Assembly: GCF_017826695.1 (NCBI RefSeq)
Contig: NZ_JAFFZW010000002.1
Span: forward strand, 868,001 to 932,000
Reading direction: 5' to 3'
Length of the DNA: 64,000 nt
Source of the DNA: Pseudomonas alliivorans
GTDB taxonomy: Bacteria > Pseudomonadota > Gammaproteobacteria > Pseudomonadales > Pseudomonadaceae
Made by a program: the position numbers and the translations under genes. Below, one piece after another: positions 1-9,363 of this stretch. Within the stretch, counting starts at the first letter, position 1; each line of letters opens with the position of its first letter. Under the pieces are notes generated by a model. It had not been told where the DNA came from. It did no database searches and saw nothing but the letters and a program-made list of their open reading frames with translations.

Positions 1-147
1 AACCACCCGTTCCGCACCCTGGACAACGTGCTGGCGACCCCGCATATCGGCTACGTCACCGAGAACAACTACCAGACCTTCTATGGCCGGATGATCGAAA
101 ACATCCAGGCCTGGCACGCGGGGTCGCCGATCAGGGTGTTCCCCTGA
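1..147 (+). CDS. D-2-hydroxyacid dehydrogenase, C-terminal 48 residues (5' truncated by window edge)
   Basis: Frame 1 is open from the first base to a TGA at 145-147. The peptide contains LATPHIGYVTENNY followed by a helix ending in GRMIENIQAW. That is the typical end of the NAD-dependent D-isomer 2-hydroxyacid dehydrogenase family: the PHIG segment carries the catalytic His, and the closing helix belongs to the catalytic domain. The substrate cannot be told from the tail. The gene converges on the TonB receptor, with only 17 bases between the two stop codons. Confidence 0.75.
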   Translation, partial: NHPFRTLDNVLATPHIGYVTENNYQTFYGRMIENIQAWHAGSPIRVFP

Positions 148-164
148 TCGCGACTGCCTGATGC

Positions 165-2288
165 TTAAAGGGTGTAGGCGATTCCGACCTGCACCGTACG
201 CGGGGCGCCCGGATAGGCATACACGTTGCCGAACGCACCTTCTTCATAGTCCTTGTCGAAGACGTTCTTCACATCGAGATTGAGCTTCACGTGCTCGTTG
301 ACCTTATAGAAGGCCAGCAGATCGAACACGGTGTAGCTGTCCATCGAGAACGCGGTATTGGCGGTCTGCCCTGCACGCTGATCGACATAACGACCGCCTG
401 CCCCCAGGCCCAGACCACGCAGCACGCCATCCTGGAACTCATAGACGTTCAACAGGCTGAATGTCTGCTCCGGGATATTCAGCAGACGGGTGCCGGAGCG
501 CAGGGTGTTGTCCTTGGTGACCTGCGCATCGACGTAGGCATAGCTGCCCATGACACGCCATTCAGGGGTCAGATTGCCAACCACATTCAGGTCCAGGCCG
601 CGACTGCGCACTTCCCCCGCCGCCACGCTGAACGTGGAATCGATCGGGTCGGTGGTCAGCACATTCTGCTTCTCGATCTGATACAGGGCGGCATCGACGC
701 TCAACCGGCGATCCAGGGCTTCCCACTTGACGCCCACTTCATAGGACTTGCCTTCTTCTGCCTTGAAGCCGCCACCCAGACGGCTCGCGCCAGTGTTGGG
801 CTTGAACGAGCGCGCGGTGTTGGCGTAGACCGCCACGGTATCGGTCAGGTCATAGATCAGGCCGAGACGCGGGGTCACGGCGTTATCGCTGTTGGTGAAC
901 GGCACGCCGACACCGAAGGTGTCGTAGTCATGCTCGAAACGCTCGAAGCGCACGCCAGCCAGCAATTTCATGCGCTCGGTCAGCGCCACCTGATCCTGTA
1001 CGAAGGCCGCGTAGGTCTTGAGGTTTTCCTTGTCGTCAGTCGTGGTTCGGGTCAGCGCAGGACGGACCTTTCCGTAAACCGGATCGAAAATATCGATGGT
1101 GTAGGCGTTAACCGCGCCACTGGAGCGTCGGATGATCGACTTATAGTCGTAGTCTTCGTACTCGACGCCTGCCAGCAACGTATGGTCGAACGCGCCAGTG
1201 GCGAAATGCCCGGTGACGTTCAACTGCAGATCGCGGTCAGTCCACTCAAGCTTGCGGTAATTGAAATTGCGTCCCAGCGTGCGCCCGTCGGCTGCCAGAC
1301 CGTTGGCTTCGATGGCATCCCCCTTGAGCGAGCCGTCGAGGATCTGGATGCCACCGCCCAGCTTCCAGTCGGCGTTCAGGTCGTGGTCGAAGCGGATCTG
1401 CGCCATAGTGTTGTCATTGTGCAGCTTGCCCACGTCTTTCTCGCCGAAGAACGTGTCACGGGAAGCCGTGCGGGTCTGCGCGGGATAACGCGTCAGGCCA
1501 CGGTCCAGCGGCGCGTTGTTGCGCATGAAGTCGCCTTCGAAGGTGATGCGAGTGGCGTCATCGACCTGCCAGCTCAAGACCGGCGCCACACCGTAGCGTT
1601 CGGTTTCGACGTGATCGCGAAAGGTATCGCCACCCTCACCCACGACGTTGAGGCGATAGGCAAAGCGCCCGTCATCGTCCAGCGGACCGGATGCGTCCAG
1701 CGTGCCACGCTTCATGCCCTGATCATTGAGCTGGCTGCCCAGCGTGACCGAGCGCTCGGCCAGCGGCTGCTTTGAAACCACGTTGAACGTACCGCCGGGA
1801 TCGCCACGCCCATAAAGCGTAGTGGCAGGACCGCGCAGCACCTCCAGACGCTCGATGGTGTTGGCGTCCGGCATGTTCGGATAACCGCGGTTGATCGGAA
1901 AGCCGTTGCGATAGAACTCGCCCGTGGTGAAGCCGCGTACGGTAAACGTGGTCAACCCCTGACCGCCGAAGTTGTTGGCACGACCCACGCCGCCCGCGTA
2001 ATCCAGCGCATCCTGCAGGCGCGTGGCACCCATGTCTTCAACGGCCTCACGGGTCACGACACTGATCGATTGCGGTGTTTCATGCAGTGGAGTATCGGTG
2101 CGGGTCGCACTGGCAGACCGGGTCGCCCGATAGCCCTGGACAGGCCCTTGCGCGGTTTCGATGTCCGTGGCGCTCTGGATATCGATGTTCTGCAGTTCGA
2201 TTGAGGAATGACTGGCAGTCACCTGATCGGCACAGGCAAATGGGGAGATTGCTTGAATGACGCAAAGAGACAGAAAGGTACGACGCAT
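165..2288 (-). CDS. TonB-dependent siderophore receptor
   Basis: This 707-residue outer-membrane receptor has a signal peptide (MRRTFLSLC, cleavage near residue 20, after FACA). A plug domain follows (TPLHETPQSISVVTREAVEDM around residues 65-90, then the RGF and LRGP motifs), and then a beta-barrel ending in VQVGIAYTL. There is no N-terminal signalling (STN) extension, so it should be a plain transporter and not a FecA- or FpvA-type signal transducer. The family imports ferric siderophores (FhuE/FoxA-like members) across the outer membrane with TonB energy. A near-consensus Fur box lies about 85 bases upstream, so iron repression is likely. The exact ligand is unknown. Confidence 0.9.
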   Translation of the reverse strand: MRRTFLSLCVIQAISPFACADQVTASHSSIELQNIDIQSATDIETAQGPVQGYRATRSASATRTDTPLHETPQSISVVTREAVEDMGATRLQDALDYAGGVGRANNFGGQGLTTFTVRGFTTGEFYRNGFPINRGYPNMPDANTIERLEVLRGPATTLYGRGDPGGTFNVVSKQPLAERSVTLGSQLNDQGMKRGTLDASGPLDDDGRFAYRLNVVGEGGDTFRDHVETERYGVAPVLSWQVDDATRITFEGDFMRNNAPLDRGLTRYPAQTRTASRDTFFGEKDVGKLHNDNTMAQIRFDHDLNADWKLGGGIQILDGSLKGDAIEANGLAADGRTLGRNFNYRKLEWTDRDLQLNVTGHFATGAFDHTLLAGVEYEDYDYKSIIRRSSGAVNAYTIDIFDPVYGKVRPALTRTTTDDKENLKTYAAFVQDQVALTERMKLLAGVRFERFEHDYDTFGVGVPFTNSDNAVTPRLGLIYDLTDTVAVYANTARSFKPNTGASRLGGGFKAEEGKSYEVGVKWEALDRRLSVDAALYQIEKQNVLTTDPIDSTFSVAAGEVRSRGLDLNVVGNLTPEWRVMGSYAYVDAQVTKDNTLRSGTRLLNIPEQTFSLLNVYEFQDGVLRGLGLGAGGRYVDQRAGQTANTAFSMDSYTVFDLLAFYKVNEHVKLNLDVKNVFDKDYEEGAFGNVYAYPGAPRTVQVGIAYTL

Positions 2289-2371
2289 CGATGTGCAGCC
2301 CTTGGCAATAAACCAGGCCTCTTGGGACCCGGCAGGATTTTTTGCGAATAGTACAGATTCCTATTAGCGCC

Positions 2372-2386
2372 TGATACAAATTATCA
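2372..2386 (-). promoter_or_regulatory. Fur box upstream of TonB receptor
   Basis: The 15-mer TGATACAAATTATCA matches the 7-1-7 Fur consensus (TGATAAT-N-ATTATCA) at all but two positions. It lies 84 bases upstream of the receptor start codon. The site is nearly symmetric, so strand is nominal. Confidence 0.65.
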
Positions 2387-2564
2387 AAAAAGGCATGCGG
2401 CGATCTGAATGCGCACTGGCAGGGGCTCTGTGAGAACTGGCTCATACATTTGCCGATACCGCAGGCGGGCAGCGAACGACGGCGTGCGGCGCCTGTCTCA
2501 ACCATCGGACCGGCGCAGCCTGCGTCCTCATCTCCAGCGCATCAGCAACGCATCAGGAAACGGT

Positions 2565-3500
2565 ATGGACCACGAAGTAGACGGCAAGACCCCCGGCCTG
2601 TCAGCCGAAGAAGAGCGCGAGATCGATGAGAACCAGCCGCCTCGCGCGGCGGTACTGCATGAAACCATACGGATGCAGGGCGACCACGAGCTGGAGCGCA
2701 GCGTCGCGGCTCTATGGTGGTCGGCTCTGGCGGCCGGCCTGACCATGGGCCTGTCGCTGATGGCGATGGGTTTGCTCATGTCACGCCTCGAAGGCATCCC
2801 TGGCAGTCACGTGATTACCAGTCTGGGTTACTCCGCAGGCTTCCTCGCCGTGATTCTGGCCCGCCAGCAACTGTTCACCGAGAACACCATCACTGCCGTA
2901 CTGCCAATCATGAGCAAGCCGAACCTGGCCAATATCTGGCGGCTTTTGCGCCTCTGGGGCGTGGTGCTGAGCGGCAATCTGGTGGGTACTCTGCTGGTGG
3001 CTTACGTCATGCTCAACCTGCCGATCTTCGACGCCAAGACCGATCACGCGTTTCTGGAAATCGGCCGCAAGGTCATGGAAAACGATGTCGGTCAGATGTT
3101 CTCCAAAGGCATCGTGTCCGGCTGGATGATTGCGACCATGGTCTGGATGATCGCCTCGATGGAAAATGCCAAGATCGCGATCATTGTGCTGATCACCTAC
3201 CTGATGGCGCTCGGCGACTTCACGCACATTGTCGTGGGCTCGGCCGAAGTGTCCTACCTGGTGTTCGCAGGCGAACTGGGCTGGAAGGATTTCTGGTTCA
3301 CGTTTGCCGGACCGACACTGGCGGGCAACATCATTGGCGGCAGCTTCATCTTCGCCCTGATCAGCCACGCGCAGATTCGCAGCGAGAAAGACACCAGCGC
3401 CAGACTTGAACGGGACAGGAAACGTCGGGCGGAAGAAAAGCGCCTGGCCGAAGCACAGAAGCTCAGGGAAGAGGATGCCGAAGTGCCGAAAGACATATGA
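2565..3500 (+). CDS. Formate/nitrite transporter (FNT) family membrane channel, YfdC-like
   Basis: The protein has 311 residues from the ATG at 2565, which is preceded by AGGAAA about 7 bases upstream. An open frame further upstream lacks a ribosome site. A charged N-terminal tail (about 45 residues) is followed by six hydrophobic segments and a very basic, coiled C-terminal tail rich in Arg, Lys and Glu (from about residue 275). This size and the long cytoplasmic tails fit the YfdC branch of the FNT family of pentameric anion channels. The transported ion in this branch is not established. Confidence 0.8.
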   Translation: MDHEVDGKTPGLSAEEEREIDENQPPRAAVLHETIRMQGDHELERSVAALWWSALAAGLTMGLSLMAMGLLMSRLEGIPGSHVITSLGYSAGFLAVILARQQLFTENTITAVLPIMSKPNLANIWRLLRLWGVVLSGNLVGTLLVAYVMLNLPIFDAKTDHAFLEIGRKVMENDVGQMFSKGIVSGWMIATMVWMIASMENAKIAIIVLITYLMALGDFTHIVVGSAEVSYLVFAGELGWKDFWFTFAGPTLAGNIIGGSFIFALISHAQIRSEKDTSARLERDRKRRAEEKRLAEAQKLREEDAEVPKDI

Positions 3501-3586
3501 TCCCCGTCATTAAACTTTCTTTCAGGAACTTCGCCGCCATTTAGGGGCAAACTAGGTCTTTGAACGTACTTATTCAGGCAGGGACC

Positions 3587-4270
3587 ATGACCCGAATTCT
3601 GGCAATCGAAGATGATGCCATCACCGCAAAGGAAATAGTCGCGGAACTCAGCAGCCACGGACTGGAAGTGGACTGGGTGGACAACGGACGTGACGGTCTG
3701 GCGCGTGCAGTGAGTGGCGACTACGACTTGATTACCCTGGACCGCATGCTGCCGGAGATTGATGGACTGACCATCGTCACCCAGTTGCGCGCCCAGGGAA
3801 TCGCCACGCCGATCCTCATGATCAGCGCGCTGTCCGACGTGGACGAGCGCGTTCGCGGACTGCGGGCCGGAGGCGATGACTATCTGCCCAAACCGTTTGC
3901 GTCCGATGAAATGGCGGCACGCGTCGAAGTGCTGCTGCGTCGCAGCAACCCGGTCAGCGCCGCGAAGACGGTTCTGCAGGTGGCCGACCTCGAACTCAAC
4001 CTGATTACCCGTGAAGCCTGTCGGGGTGGCGAGCCGCTTGTGCTGTTGCCGACCGAATTCAAACTGCTCGAGTTTCTGATGCGCAACAGCGGACAGATCA
4101 TCACACGCATGATGATTTTCCAGGAAGTCTGGGGTTACCACTTTGATCCCGGCACCAACCTGATCGATGTACACATCGGTCGCCTTCGCAAAAAGATCGA
4201 CCAGCCTGGCATCGCACCGCTGATACAAACCGTGCGAGGTTCAGGTTATGTCATTGCCGAACCCGTCTAA
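3587..4270 (+). CDS. OmpR/PhoB-family response regulator
   Basis: The protein has 227 residues from ATG 3587, after a GCAGGG site. The receiver domain has acidic residues at positions 9-10, the phospho-acceptor Asp52 in LITLDRMLP, and the conserved Lys of YLPKPF. A C-terminal winged helix (residues about 130-225) ends in IQTVRGSGYVIAEP, typical of the OmpR class. Its 3' end overlaps the histidine kinase gene by 23 bases, so the two are co-translated. Similar pairs (QseBC, CzcRS, PmrAB) sense cations or envelope stress; the signal here is unknown. Confidence 0.9.
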   Translation: MTRILAIEDDAITAKEIVAELSSHGLEVDWVDNGRDGLARAVSGDYDLITLDRMLPEIDGLTIVTQLRAQGIATPILMISALSDVDERVRGLRAGGDDYLPKPFASDEMAARVEVLLRRSNPVSAAKTVLQVADLELNLITREACRGGEPLVLLPTEFKLLEFLMRNSGQIITRMMIFQEVWGYHFDPGTNLIDVHIGRLRKKIDQPGIAPLIQTVRGSGYVIAEPV

Positions 4271-5645
4271 CGGTTGGCGCTCCTCTTCGAGCAGGCTGCT
4301 GGCGCTCTACAGCTCACTGTTCGTGGCCTGGAGCGCCATCCTGCTGGGGGTTCTGTACTGGGAGGTCAACGGTTACCTGGACAACCTCGCACGTCGTTCG
4401 CTGACCCATCGCCAGCAATTGTTCACACGCTTCGAGGGGCAGGCGCTGGTCGACGCGCTGTCCACCAGCATGACCTTCGATACCCGCGCCGTAGATGCCT
4501 ATGGTCTGTTCGATGACCAGTTCCGGCACATCGCCGGGCCGATCACACACATTCCCAAAGTGCTGCCCATTGACGGTCAGATACATGAACTGAGCAGTTG
4601 CATCGATTCCGAAGACCCGGGCCTCCCCAAAGACAGTTGCGACGCGATCGTGTCGCATACCGTCGACGGCCGCTGGCTGGTGCTGGTGCGCGAGAACGGT
4701 TCATTGTTCGCGGTCAGCACACTGATTCTGCATGCCCTGCTCTGGGGCATCTCGCTGACGATCATTCCCGGCGTCGCAGGCTGGCACTTGCTGCGTCAAC
4801 GTCCGCTTCGGCGCATTCGTGCCATCCAGCTCAGTGCGGAGTCGATCATTGCCGGAGACATGGCCGGACGCCTGCCCGTGTCCAGCAGACGCGACGAACT
4901 CGACATGCTGGCGGTCATCGTCAACGCCATGCTCGACCGCATCGAAAAGCTCATGAACGAGGTCAAAGGCGTCTGCGACAACATCGCCCACGACCTGCGC
5001 ACGCCGCTGACTCGCCTTCGCGCCCAGCTTTATCGCATCCAGCAACAGGCCAAGTACGACTCACCCTGCGCCTTGCAGATTGCGCAGGTGATCGGTGAAG
5101 CAGATACGCTGATGGCGCGTTTTCGCGGTTTGCTGCGCATCTCGGAACTGGAAGACCGCCAAAGACGCTCTGCCTTTGTCGAGCTTGAACTGCGTCCGCT
5201 GTTGCAGGAACTCCACGACTTTTACCTGCCGCTGGCCGAAGAGGACCAGATAACCCTGCTCCTCAAGCTGGAAGACACACTGCCGACGCTCGTGGGTGAT
5301 CGCGCCTTGCTGTTCGAGGCCCTGGCCAACTTGTTGAGCAACGCCATCAAGTTCACGCCCGCCGGCGGAACAGTGGTGGTCAGTGCCTACGCGGACAAGG
5401 AAGGCAAGAGCCCTTGCATCGACATACAGGATTCAGGCCCGGGGATTCCGGTCACCGAGCGAGCCGCAGTGTTTCAGCGCTTTTACCGCAGTGAAGCCGG
5501 CAATCAGCACAGCGGTTTCGGTCTGGGGCTTTCCGTAGTGGCGGCCATCGTCAATCTGCATGGCTTTACGCTACAGATCGGCACCAGTCCATACGGCGGC
5601 GCGAACCTGAAACTGATCTGTCGCACGGCACGTCCACTGGTCTGA
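4248..5645 (+). CDS. Membrane sensor histidine kinase
   Basis: The 465-residue partner of the preceding regulator begins at an ATG inside the regulator's last codons. It has two transmembrane segments (about residues 15-35 and 155-180) flanking a periplasmic sensor of roughly 120 residues. These are followed by a HAMP linker, the dimerisation box DNIAHDLRTPLTRLR with phospho-acceptor His248, and the ATPase domain with N box (LLSNAIKFTPAGG) and G1 box (DIQDSGPGI). The end is followed at once by a Rho-independent terminator, so the pair is a two-gene operon. Confidence 0.9.
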   Translation: MSLPNPSNGWRSSSSRLLALYSSLFVAWSAILLGVLYWEVNGYLDNLARRSLTHRQQLFTRFEGQALVDALSTSMTFDTRAVDAYGLFDDQFRHIAGPITHIPKVLPIDGQIHELSSCIDSEDPGLPKDSCDAIVSHTVDGRWLVLVRENGSLFAVSTLILHALLWGISLTIIPGVAGWHLLRQRPLRRIRAIQLSAESIIAGDMAGRLPVSSRRDELDMLAVIVNAMLDRIEKLMNEVKGVCDNIAHDLRTPLTRLRAQLYRIQQQAKYDSPCALQIAQVIGEADTLMARFRGLLRISELEDRQRRSAFVELELRPLLQELHDFYLPLAEEDQITLLLKLEDTLPTLVGDRALLFEALANLLSNAIKFTPAGGTVVVSAYADKEGKSPCIDIQDSGPGIPVTERAAVFQRFYRSEAGNQHSGFGLGLSVVAAIVNLHGFTLQIGTSPYGGANLKLICRTARPLV

Positions 5646-5649
5646 AAAA

Positions 5650-5680
5650 AGGCACGAACCCGTTCTCGTGCCTGCTTTTT
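5650..5680 (+). terminator. Rho-independent terminator of the two-component operon
   Basis: An 8-bp stem (AGGCACGA / TCGTGCCT) with loop ACCCGTTC is followed by TGCTTTTT, six bases after the kinase stop codon. Confidence 0.8.
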
Positions 5681-6118
5681 GACGAGGTTAAAGCCTCTGG
5701 CGCAGGCCTTTCGGGCATTTCGATAATAATCTGGCGCGGCTTGCCAAGCACTAATTTGTAACATTATGTTTCAGAAATGAACGTCGCTTGACCGTTTCAG
5801 CGCTCACAAGTTCCCTTCAATAGTTCCGCTTTTCCGCCTCGATCTGCGTCTTTTCCCCGAATAACCCTGTTTCACCATCAAGTATTCCAGCGCTCGCCCG
5901 ATAGAAGAACGTGAACCAATCGGCATTTTTGTGGCGTCAGCATCTTGTCGGTATACCAACACTGCGTTATCTATGGTCACCGCAAGACGGACTCAAGATG
6001 CACCCAAAACAAGAACTCATCGGATTTCGCCCTGAACCGGGCGGGGCTTCGGCATGGTCGTCGAGGCAGAGAATGCTGGAATACTTTTCGTAGGATCGAC
6101 ATCGGCTGGGAGGCTGTT
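5681..6118. other. Intergenic region upstream of rhlA
   Basis: This is about 440 bases with no credible gene. The short open frames here lack ribosome sites and codon bias. It presumably holds the rhlA promoter, but no element could be assigned with confidence. Confidence 0.4.
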
Positions 6119-6982
6119 ATGGGCGCACAATCAACTATTTTAAGCGTGGGCGATTACAAGGTTTACACCGAAACTTACTGGAAAGGCAGCCATGTAAAGA
6201 CCATCATGCTGGTCAATGGCGCATTGTCGACCACCGGCTCTTTCGGGCAAACCGTCAAGTATCTTCAACCCCACTACAACATTGTCTTATTCGATCTTCC
6301 GTTCTCCGGCCAGTCGCGGGCACACAACGCCGACGACATGATCGTGACCAAGGAAGACGAAGTCGGCATCCTGCTTCAGCTCATTGACCGCTTTCAGGTC
6401 AACTACCTGCTTTCCGTGTCGTGGGGCGGTGTTTCGGCCCTTCTGGCGCTGTCGGAATGCCCGGCCTCGGTCGAAAAAGCCATTATCAGTTCATTCTCAC
6501 CTGTGCTGAATGAGCCCATGCTTGATTACATCGACAAGGCTCAGGTGTATCTGGCCGCTCGCGAAAAACGCAAGATAGGCTCCCTGCTCAACGACACGGT
6601 CGGCAAGTACTTGCCGCGCCTGTTCAAGCTGTACAACTACAAGCATCTGATCAGCCTCGCCGAGCACGAATATGGCCAGATCGACTTTCACATCAGTCAG
6701 ATTCGCCAACTAAGCGCCAGTAACTACGTCGAGCGCTTTTCTGCGATCAAGATCCCGGTCCTGTTCGTTAATGGCGAGAAAGATGAATACACCACTGTTG
6801 ACGATGCACGCACTTTCGCCAACTACATCCCTCGCAGCACCTTCGATGTAGTTCCCGATACCGGGCACTTTCTGGATCTGGAAAGTAAAGCCGCGTGGCA
6901 CCACTCGCAACGCAACGTGCTTGCCTTTCTGGGAACAGAAGCCTGCAACGAGGAATGGCCCAGCGCGACTGCAATGGCCTGA
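6119..6982 (+). CDS. rhlA: RhlA: HAA synthase (rhamnolipid/biosurfactant precursor)
   Basis: The protein has 287 residues from ATG 6119, with a GGGAGG site five bases before it. It closely follows the P. aeruginosa RhlA pattern: MLVNGAL, VVLFDLPFSGQS-type strand, SWGGVSALLAL (nucleophile elbow), LLNDTVGKYLPR, GEKDEYTT and DTGHFLDLESK. RhlA couples two 3-hydroxyacyl-ACP molecules into 3-(3-hydroxyalkanoyloxy)alkanoic acid (HAA). No rhlB glycosyltransferase follows, so the product should be the free HAA surfactant, as in P. syringae, where it supports swarming on leaves. Confidence 0.88.
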   Translation: MGAQSTILSVGDYKVYTETYWKGSHVKTIMLVNGALSTTGSFGQTVKYLQPHYNIVLFDLPFSGQSRAHNADDMIVTKEDEVGILLQLIDRFQVNYLLSVSWGGVSALLALSECPASVEKAIISSFSPVLNEPMLDYIDKAQVYLAAREKRKIGSLLNDTVGKYLPRLFKLYNYKHLISLAEHEYGQIDFHISQIRQLSASNYVERFSAIKIPVLFVNGEKDEYTTVDDARTFANYIPRSTFDVVPDTGHFLDLESKAAWHHSQRNVLAFLGTEACNEEWPSATAMA

Positions 6983-6989
6983 GACGCCC

Positions 6990-7008
6990 GCGCCACGTCC
7001 CGTGGCGC
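6990..7008. other. Perfect hairpin after rhlA
   Basis: The 8-bp stem GCGCCACG / CGTGGCGC with loop TCC starts eight bases after the rhlA stop. No T-run follows, so it is more likely an mRNA 3' stabiliser or a weak terminator. Confidence 0.5.
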
Positions 7009-7057
7009 AGTGGTTCATGGATGAACGTTTCTTTTCCCGGGCAGTGGCGACTCATTG

Positions 7058-8266
7058 ATGATGTATTTCTGTGCAGATGTTGTGCGTCGGCTCGGCCATG
7101 CGTGTGAAACAGGCCGACCGACCCGGATCCCCCCTTTCCAGCGCTGGCTGACCGTTGGCTGCACCTTCGCACTGACACTTTCACTGGGAGCCTGCTCTGC
7201 CGGCAAAGCACCGGAAAAACTGCCTGTGCGGGTATCGGTCCAGACGGTTCAGGCGCAGGACATCGCCACGCAGGTGGTGCTCAGCGGCGATATTCAGGCA
7301 CGCAAGGTGACCGACCAGTCCTTTCGAGTATCGGGCAAGCTGGTAAAACGATTCGTGGACGTTGGTGACCGGGTGCACGTCAATCAAGTGCTGGCCAAAC
7401 TGGACCCGCGCGAGCAGCGCACAGGCCTTGAGTCCGCCAGCGCCGAGGTTGCAGTGAGGGAGTCCCGGCTGCGTCTTGCCGAGCAGAATTATCAGCGTCA
7501 GCAACGCTTGTTGCCCAAGGGTTACACCAACCTCAGCGAGTACCAGCAGGCGCGCTCCAGTCTGGAAAGCGCGCGTGGTGATCTGGCGTCTTTCAAAGCA
7601 CAGCAGGCCACTGCCCGTGAGCAGGTCGGTTATACCGAACTGCTTGCCGTCGCAGACGGTGTGATCACCGCACGGCAGGCCGAAGAAGGTCAGGTGGTGC
7701 AGGCTGCCGCACCGGTTTTCAGCCTGGCACACGATGGCGAACGCGAAGCGGTGTTCGCAGCTTATGAATCGCTGCTCGGCACCGACCGAATCGGAGACCG
7801 GGTCGCGATCAGCCCGGTGGGCCAGCCCGATATCGAGCTGATCGGCAGGGTCCGCGAAATCACCCCTATCGTTTCCACCACCAGCGGCACGTTACGCGTG
7901 CGCGTCGTACTGCCGGACACCTCTCCCGCTCCGGGTCTCGGATCAGTGGTAAGCGCCCGACTCGAAAATCATGCACAACGCGCTTTCGTCCTGCCGTGGT
8001 CGGCGCTGACACGCTCGCAGGGGCAGCCCGCAGTCTGGCGAGTGGATGACCAGTCTCTGGTCTCGTTGCAACAGATCAGGGTGCTGCGATACGAACAGGG
8101 TCAGGTGCTTGTCGCAGAGGGATTGTCCGAAGGCGAGCAGGTGGTCTCTCAAGGCCTGCAATTTCTCTACGCGGGGCAGAAGGTCGAAGTGGCCGGGCAG
8201 ACCGGCGGTAAGGATGGCCTTGCAGTCGCTGCCTCACGGATCACTGTTTCGGAACGACAGCGATGA
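7058..8266 (+). CDS. RND efflux periplasmic adaptor, first of two (TriA-like)
   Basis: This lipoprotein adaptor of the HlyD/MFP family has about 402 residues. A hydrophobic stretch ends in the lipobox LSLGAC, followed by barrel-sandwich halves, a long coiled-coil hairpin (about residues 115-185) and beta-barrel domains. The start is uncertain: TTG 7055, ATG 7058 or 7061, or GTG 7082 are in frame and none has a good ribosome site. The end overlaps the next adaptor gene (ATGA). Two adaptors plus one RND pump is the arrangement of P. aeruginosa TriABC. Confidence 0.82.
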   Translation: MMYFCADVVRRLGHACETGRPTRIPPFQRWLTVGCTFALTLSLGACSAGKAPEKLPVRVSVQTVQAQDIATQVVLSGDIQARKVTDQSFRVSGKLVKRFVDVGDRVHVNQVLAKLDPREQRTGLESASAEVAVRESRLRLAEQNYQRQQRLLPKGYTNLSEYQQARSSLESARGDLASFKAQQATAREQVGYTELLAVADGVITARQAEEGQVVQAAAPVFSLAHDGEREAVFAAYESLLGTDRIGDRVAISPVGQPDIELIGRVREITPIVSTTSGTLRVRVVLPDTSPAPGLGSVVSARLENHAQRAFVLPWSALTRSQGQPAVWRVDDQSLVSLQQIRVLRYEQGQVLVAEGLSEGEQVVSQGLQFLYAGQKVEVAGQTGGKDGLAVAASRITVSERQR

Positions 8267-9363
8267 GTGTCCACTCCCGCCAGCCTCGAATCCTGACCTT
8301 CAGTTGGCTGGCCTGCGCAGCGTTGATCGCCCTGTCCGGCTGCCGCGACAAACCGGTTCGTGAAGCGATCGAGCGGCCGGTGCTGTTCACTGAAATTGTC
8401 GAGCCGCACCAGGCGTTGCATGGCCGTTTCGCGGGCAGCATTCAACCGCAGTACGAAGTCCCGCTGGGGTTTAGAGTCGCCGGGCGTATCGCCACCCGTC
8501 AGGCCGAGGTCGGCAAGGCCGTGCGCAAGGGCGATCTGCTGGCCACTCTGGAACCCAGCGAGCAACAGAATCAACTGCACGCCCGACAGGCGGAACTCAG
8601 CAAGGCACACGCTTCGTGGCAACAGGTTCGTGACGAACAGTTGCGCTACCAGCAATTGTTCGAGCGCGGCGTCGGCTCACGGGCGCGGCTCGATCAATTG
8701 AGCAGCGACCTGCGCAATCAGGAAGCCTTGCAGCAGCGCGCCGACATCGCGTTGCAGCAAGCCCGCGACCACCTGTCTTATACCCGCCTGCTGGCGGAGT
8801 TCGACGGACTGGTGACCGACTGGCGTGCCGAGGTGGGCCAGGTGATGGCTGCCGGAGAACCGGTGGTCAGCCTGGCGCGTCCCGAGAGCCGCGAAGCGGT
8901 GGTCGATCTGCCGGTCGGTCTAGTCGCTTCGCTGACTGACCACGCGCAGATCCGGGTGTCGTCGCCCTTGAACCCTCAGGTTTCGGTCACCGCACAGATT
9001 CGTCAGCTGTCTCCGCAAATCGATGCCACCACACGTACTCAACGGGTACGGCTGACTCTGAACCATACGCCGGATCTGTTTCGGATCGGCTCGACCGTCA
9101 GCGTCGAGATCAGCGGTTCGGCGCCAACGTCCCATCGACTGCCCGGCAGTGCTGTCGTGCAACGCGAGGGCAACGCGCAGGTATGGGTAATCGACACGCG
9201 GACGTCGACCTTGAGCCCGCGTGTGATTCAGGTGCTGGCGCGCAACGGCTCGACAGTTCAGGTCGAGGGCGAATTGCAGGTCGGCGACAAGGTCGTCACC
9301 GCGGGCGTCAACACCATGCAGCCCGGCCAGAAGATTCGCATGCAACGAGAGGTCGGTTTGTGA
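8263..9363 (+). CDS. RND efflux periplasmic adaptor, second of two (TriB-like)
   Basis: This 366-residue MFP-family lipoprotein (lipobox LSGC near residue 28) starts at the ATGA overlap with the preceding gene. It has the lipoyl motif around GFRVAGRI, a coiled coil of about 70 residues rich in Gln and Ala, and the RTQRVRLTL segment of the membrane-proximal barrel. In TriABC both adaptors are needed for pump assembly. The short overlaps on both sides indicate translational coupling. Confidence 0.82.
   Translation: MSVHSRQPRILTFSWLACAALIALSGCRDKPVREAIERPVLFTEIVEPHQALHGRFAGSIQPQYEVPLGFRVAGRIATRQAEVGKAVRKGDLLATLEPSEQQNQLHARQAELSKAHASWQQVRDEQLRYQQLFERGVGSRARLDQLSSDLRNQEALQQRADIALQQARDHLSYTRLLAEFDGLVTDWRAEVGQVMAAGEPVVSLARPESREAVVDLPVGLVASLTDHAQIRVSSPLNPQVSVTAQIRQLSPQIDATTRTQRVRLTLNHTPDLFRIGSTVSVEISGSAPTSHRLPGSAVVQREGNAQVWVIDTRTSTLSPRVIQVLARNGSTVQVEGELQVGDKVVTAGVNTMQPGQKIRMQREVGL

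Noticed and set aside
291..1775. 494-codon plus-strand frame across the TonB receptor
   Set aside because: The minus strand encodes a full receptor with signal peptide and plug; this frame is its shadow.
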